NCBI GenBank assembly: GCA_023213315.1
Contig: JAKCPI010003243.1
Location: 1 to 64,000, forward strand
DNA length: 64,000 nt
Source of the DNA: Euborellia annulipes
Lineage: Eukaryota; Arthropoda; Insecta; Dermaptera; Anisolabididae
Direction: 5' to 3'
The notes below the pieces were generated by a model, which did no database searches, was not told where the DNA came from, and saw only the letters and a program-made list of their open reading frames with translations. A program made the position numbers and the translations under genes. Shown one piece after another: positions 61,598-64,000 of the stretch; the stretch's first letter is position 1, and the number at the start of each line of letters is the position of its first letter.

Positions 61598-62547
61598 AGT
61601 TATATAACTTTTAATTGGAGATAATTTTAATCCCCTCTTGGACAGTTTGACTGACCTCCTCTTTATAAATTGATAATAAATTGGCGATAAAGAAACGGTT
61701 GAACATGTGTCAAAACTTGATTGTGCTAAACATATTTTAATAAAAATTTAAAATGACAGGGATTTTCAATGTCACTTGTCTCAATTGTCAAATTCCGCAT
61801 TAAAAAAAAAAAAAAAAAAAAAAAAAAATTATAAAAAATCTCTTATTAAATGAAACATGATTCGTTTATATAATTTTTTTAATAGTTTCCAATAGGATTG
61901 ATACTCTTAAACGTTAATATTTCAATGGGGACGTTGCGATCATGCGTGCTGTCCATTTAAAACAGGATGCCAGCCAAGTTATACAAATTATTTGGATAAT
62001 TCAGTTTGGGTGCAATTTGAAATTATTTAATTAACGATATATACGCGAGTTGGCTATCAATAGGGTGGCTTTGTGCAATAAGCTGAGCATTGAGCATCGA
62101 GCATTGTGAATGCACAGTCACCAGTTGGCAGCAGCTTTCCCAATGATTACACGCATTGACAAACATACTTGATACAGCGAAATGGGTCGTTTAGCAATTA
62201 AAAGTGGTTTTGGATTGAAATGATAAAAAAAGATTAGTAAAATCGGGTCTGGAATTGACAATATATTTAATTAATGTATGAATTGAAAGACAGAGTGCTG
62301 ATTTCAGCTAGAAATAAAAGATGAGATTCTAATAAAAATAACAATATTTCCTTTTTATAGCAAGAATGGTTTACGTACTCACTCAATAGAAGATAGAAAG
62401 ATTCGTTACAGGAAATCGTGTACTCACCTGTAACAAAAAAAAAAACACAGACTTTTAATCTCTATAAAAATAAGAAAATAATTTACAATAAATACAAAGA
62501 AGGTCCTGTCTTGAAGAATATAATGAAGCCCTTCCTTTTATTATTAG
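61598..62547. other. AT-rich region, nothing recognised
   Basis: Poly(A) run of ~26 at 61802-61828. A more balanced stretch at 62040-62170 (GAGCATCGAGCATTG) has no frame or repeat match. Confidence 0.4.
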
Positions 62548-62612
62548 CCTAAATATAATCAAATAGGAAGATTGAATGAGCAAGCAGCTAGTTATATTTC
62601 AATTTATTTATA

Positions 62613-62664
62613 AACCAGGGTCGACGTTTCGGTCACATATGGGACCATCCTCAACGCCAGGTTA
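62613..62664 (-). ncRNA. Hammerhead-like motif, left arm of P3
   Basis: Minus strand: AACC..TGGCG, TTGAGGA, T, GGTC..GACC, GAAACGTC, GACCC..TGGTT. Helix II is perfect (4 bp), but the first base of CTGANGA is T and inner helix I is weaker than in the right arm. Confidence 0.4.
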
Positions 62665-62866
62665 ATGTCTGAAAATATATATAATCCTCGCTAAGTTATA
62701 TTGGGCATTCACAATTATACGTAGCTTAATCATGATAATGCCTCAAATTTTAATATCATACCATGGACAGAGAGTGAATCGTCATACACTCTCATCATGA
62801 TTAAGCTACGTATAATTGTGTATGCCCAATATAACTTGGCGAGGATTATATGTATTTTTAGACATT

Positions 62867-62917
62867 AACCTGGCCTTGAGGATGATCCTATATGTGACCG
62901 AAACGTCGGCCCTGGTT
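62867..62917 (+). ncRNA. Hammerhead-like motif, right arm of P3
   Basis: AACC-T-GGCC pairs with GGCC-CT-GGTT (62908-62917) as a two-part helix I with internal loop. TTGAGGA replaces CTGANGA, helix II GATC..GACC has one mismatch, GAAACGTC at 62900-62907. Confidence 0.45.
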
Positions 62918-63020
62918 TATTAATAAATTGAAATATAACTAGCTGCTTGCTCATTCATTCTTCCTATTTGATTATCAACACTCAGCTATATACCTCCTTC
63001 AAATAAATCCTAAATATAAT

Positions 63021-63307
63021 AAGGGAAAGTATTTTTGCCATGAAAATAAACCCTCATTTATTACAGTTGTAAATATTCAAAAAATAATTTTAAAATTTAT
63101 TTATTAAATAATTTGAAAAGGAGGAGGATGGAAATAAGTTTATTTAAGAATGAACTAAGAAGTGGTGAGGAACGCCCCCCGGTAGCCATCGGTACATTGT
63201 ATATTAAAAATTTATAATAAATAAATAACCCCTAAATGGCCTCTGTAGCCGAAAAGGGTTTAAAAAAACAAACAAACTAGGAAGTGTTTTGGATTATCTG
63301 ATAATAT
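63021..63307 (+). repeat. Spacer with retroposon 3' end
   Basis: TAAATGGCCTCTGTAGCCGA then AAAGGGTTTAAAAAAACAAA (63232-63275) match the poly(A)-tailed phrase at 45731-45770. Upstream 63121-63200 is probably the body of the same retroposon, unidentified. Confidence 0.45.
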
Positions 63308-63960
63308 TTTTTTACTTTCTCTTACCTATGTATATATGTAATATATATATATAGAGAGAAAGTATTGGATTCATGTCAAAAATTCGATGTCGAGATTTTG
63401 ATGGATCTTCACGTTTTGAGGTCCCCTGAATCCAAAAAAGTGGTTTTCGCGACATAATCTGTCTGTCTGTGTGTCTGTGTGTGTGTGTGTGTGTGTGTTC
63501 AATTTTAAGCATGAAGGAATTGAGCTATGAGGCTGAAATTTTATATTTAAGTTAAACACCCCCCGGGACCGAGAAAATAAGCTTTTAATCAAAATCGGCC
63601 AAAAAGTACTAGTACTTTACTGATGTACTTTTTCAGTTTTTTTCGATTATCTCAAAATTCGCTCTAACGATTTTGATTAAAATTCAAAAATTAATTATTT
63701 TTTAGATGCTCTTTCAAATGTATATTCTCGTTTTGCCCTCAAAATTGTTTGAAGCACACTTTAGTCTTGTGCTTCATAGGAAAGATGGTTGCCATGGTAA
63801 CCGAATTTAAATCTTTTTCTTTTTATTAGATTAAACGGGGGAAAAAAAAAAAAAATCAATTATTATTGAAACGCCCATTTATTTTTATTTTATTTCTGTC
63901 TTTAATTGTTTCGGAGAAAACATATCTCTCTGTTTCACAAAATTATCTTCTCTCTTTCTA
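63308..63960 (-). repeat. RepA interspersed repeat, - copy, second subfamily
   Basis: Opens TTTACTTTCTCTTACCTATG and ATAGAGAGAAAGTATTGG, then GAGGTCCCCTGAATCCAAAA, GT-run (63473-63498), AAGTACTAGTACTTTACTGA, GGTTGCCATGGTAACCGAAT, then ATTTCTGTCTTTAATTGTTT and CGGAGAAAACATATCTCTCT, the subfamily mark shared with 42499-43172. Confidence 0.8.
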
Positions 63961-64000
63961 CGCGTTTTAAACTTTCCACCTTAGCCTCGCATTTGGCCAA

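Larger units (their letters stand above)
62560..63008 (+). mobile_element. Palindromic element P3, 12-bp TSD
   Basis: Bounded by CCTAAATATAAT at 62548-62559 and 63009-63020. Arms of ~175 bp start CAAATAGGAAGATTGAATGA and return inverted to 62973. Centre near 62765. A ~36-nt tail (ATTATCAACACTCAGC...) precedes the right TSD. Each arm has a hammerhead-like motif. Confidence 0.85.

Noticed and set aside
1..64000. CRISPR arrays, bacterial operons, ribosome binding sites, phage genes
   Set aside because: The sequence is eukaryotic repeat DNA; no regularly spaced direct repeats with unique spacers and no prokaryotic gene organisation.

Overview
The window is non-coding eukaryotic nuclear DNA, very AT-rich and almost wholly built of transposable-element debris. 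I found no host gene, intact tRNA gene, rRNA or CRISPR array. The mixture points to an invertebrate, most likely an arthropod: an irritans-type mariner relic, a Ty3-type retroelement with a DUF1759 gag, CR1/Jockey-like LINEs, tRNA-headed SINEs, hAT elements with exact 8-bp target-site duplications (TSDs), and a pogo-like relic with a C-terminal zinc finger. Species cannot be told from the sequence.

Layout. 0.4-8 kb: copies of a ~0.7-1.1 kb interspersed family (here 'RepA') with its ~80-nt hairpin, a palindromic element at 1.4 kb, and a hAT MITE nested in a foldback MITE at 5.8-6.2 kb. 8-17 kb: SINEs, a 1.3-kb hAT-like foldback (9.8-11.1 kb) and a 1.2-kb inverted repeat (12.3-13.5 kb). 17-27 kb: tRNA-like foldback, RepA copies, a 155-bp LINE 3' end with a 16-bp TSD, and a ~500-bp inverted-repeat element. 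28.9-33.8 kb: two LINE copies head to tail; the second is broken by a Tc-like MITE that itself holds a PIF/Harbinger-like element, and by a palindromic element with a 14-bp TSD. 34-45 kb: MITEs, a Charlie-like hAT containing another hAT MITE, and the pogo-like relic. 45-50 kb: another palindrome, a ~340-bp spaced direct repeat, the mariner relic, and a palindrome with a 14-bp TSD. 50.5-55.4 kb: the only long intact reading frame, a Ty3-type pol, preceded by a 5'-truncated DUF1759 gag and followed by a likely 3' LTR. 55.4-64 kb: SINEs, MITEs, RepA copies, a hAT MITE and a palindrome with a 12-bp TSD.

The main result of the hunt is a motif shared by six otherwise unrelated palindromic elements: helix I, CTGANGA, one unpaired base, helix II, GAAA, a short ACGT or ATAT step, then the other strand of helix I. 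This is the layout of a type I hammerhead ribozyme with almost no helix III, as known from Penelope-like retroelements. Three of the six are bounded by exact 12-14 bp TSDs, which suits retrotransposition. Second is the retroelement at 50.7-54.8 kb, which pairs a BEL/Pao-style gag domain with a Ty3-style pol and has a GGGAAAA slippery heptamer in the gag/pol overlap. Third is RepA, an abundant family with a conserved hairpin that I cannot assign to a known class.
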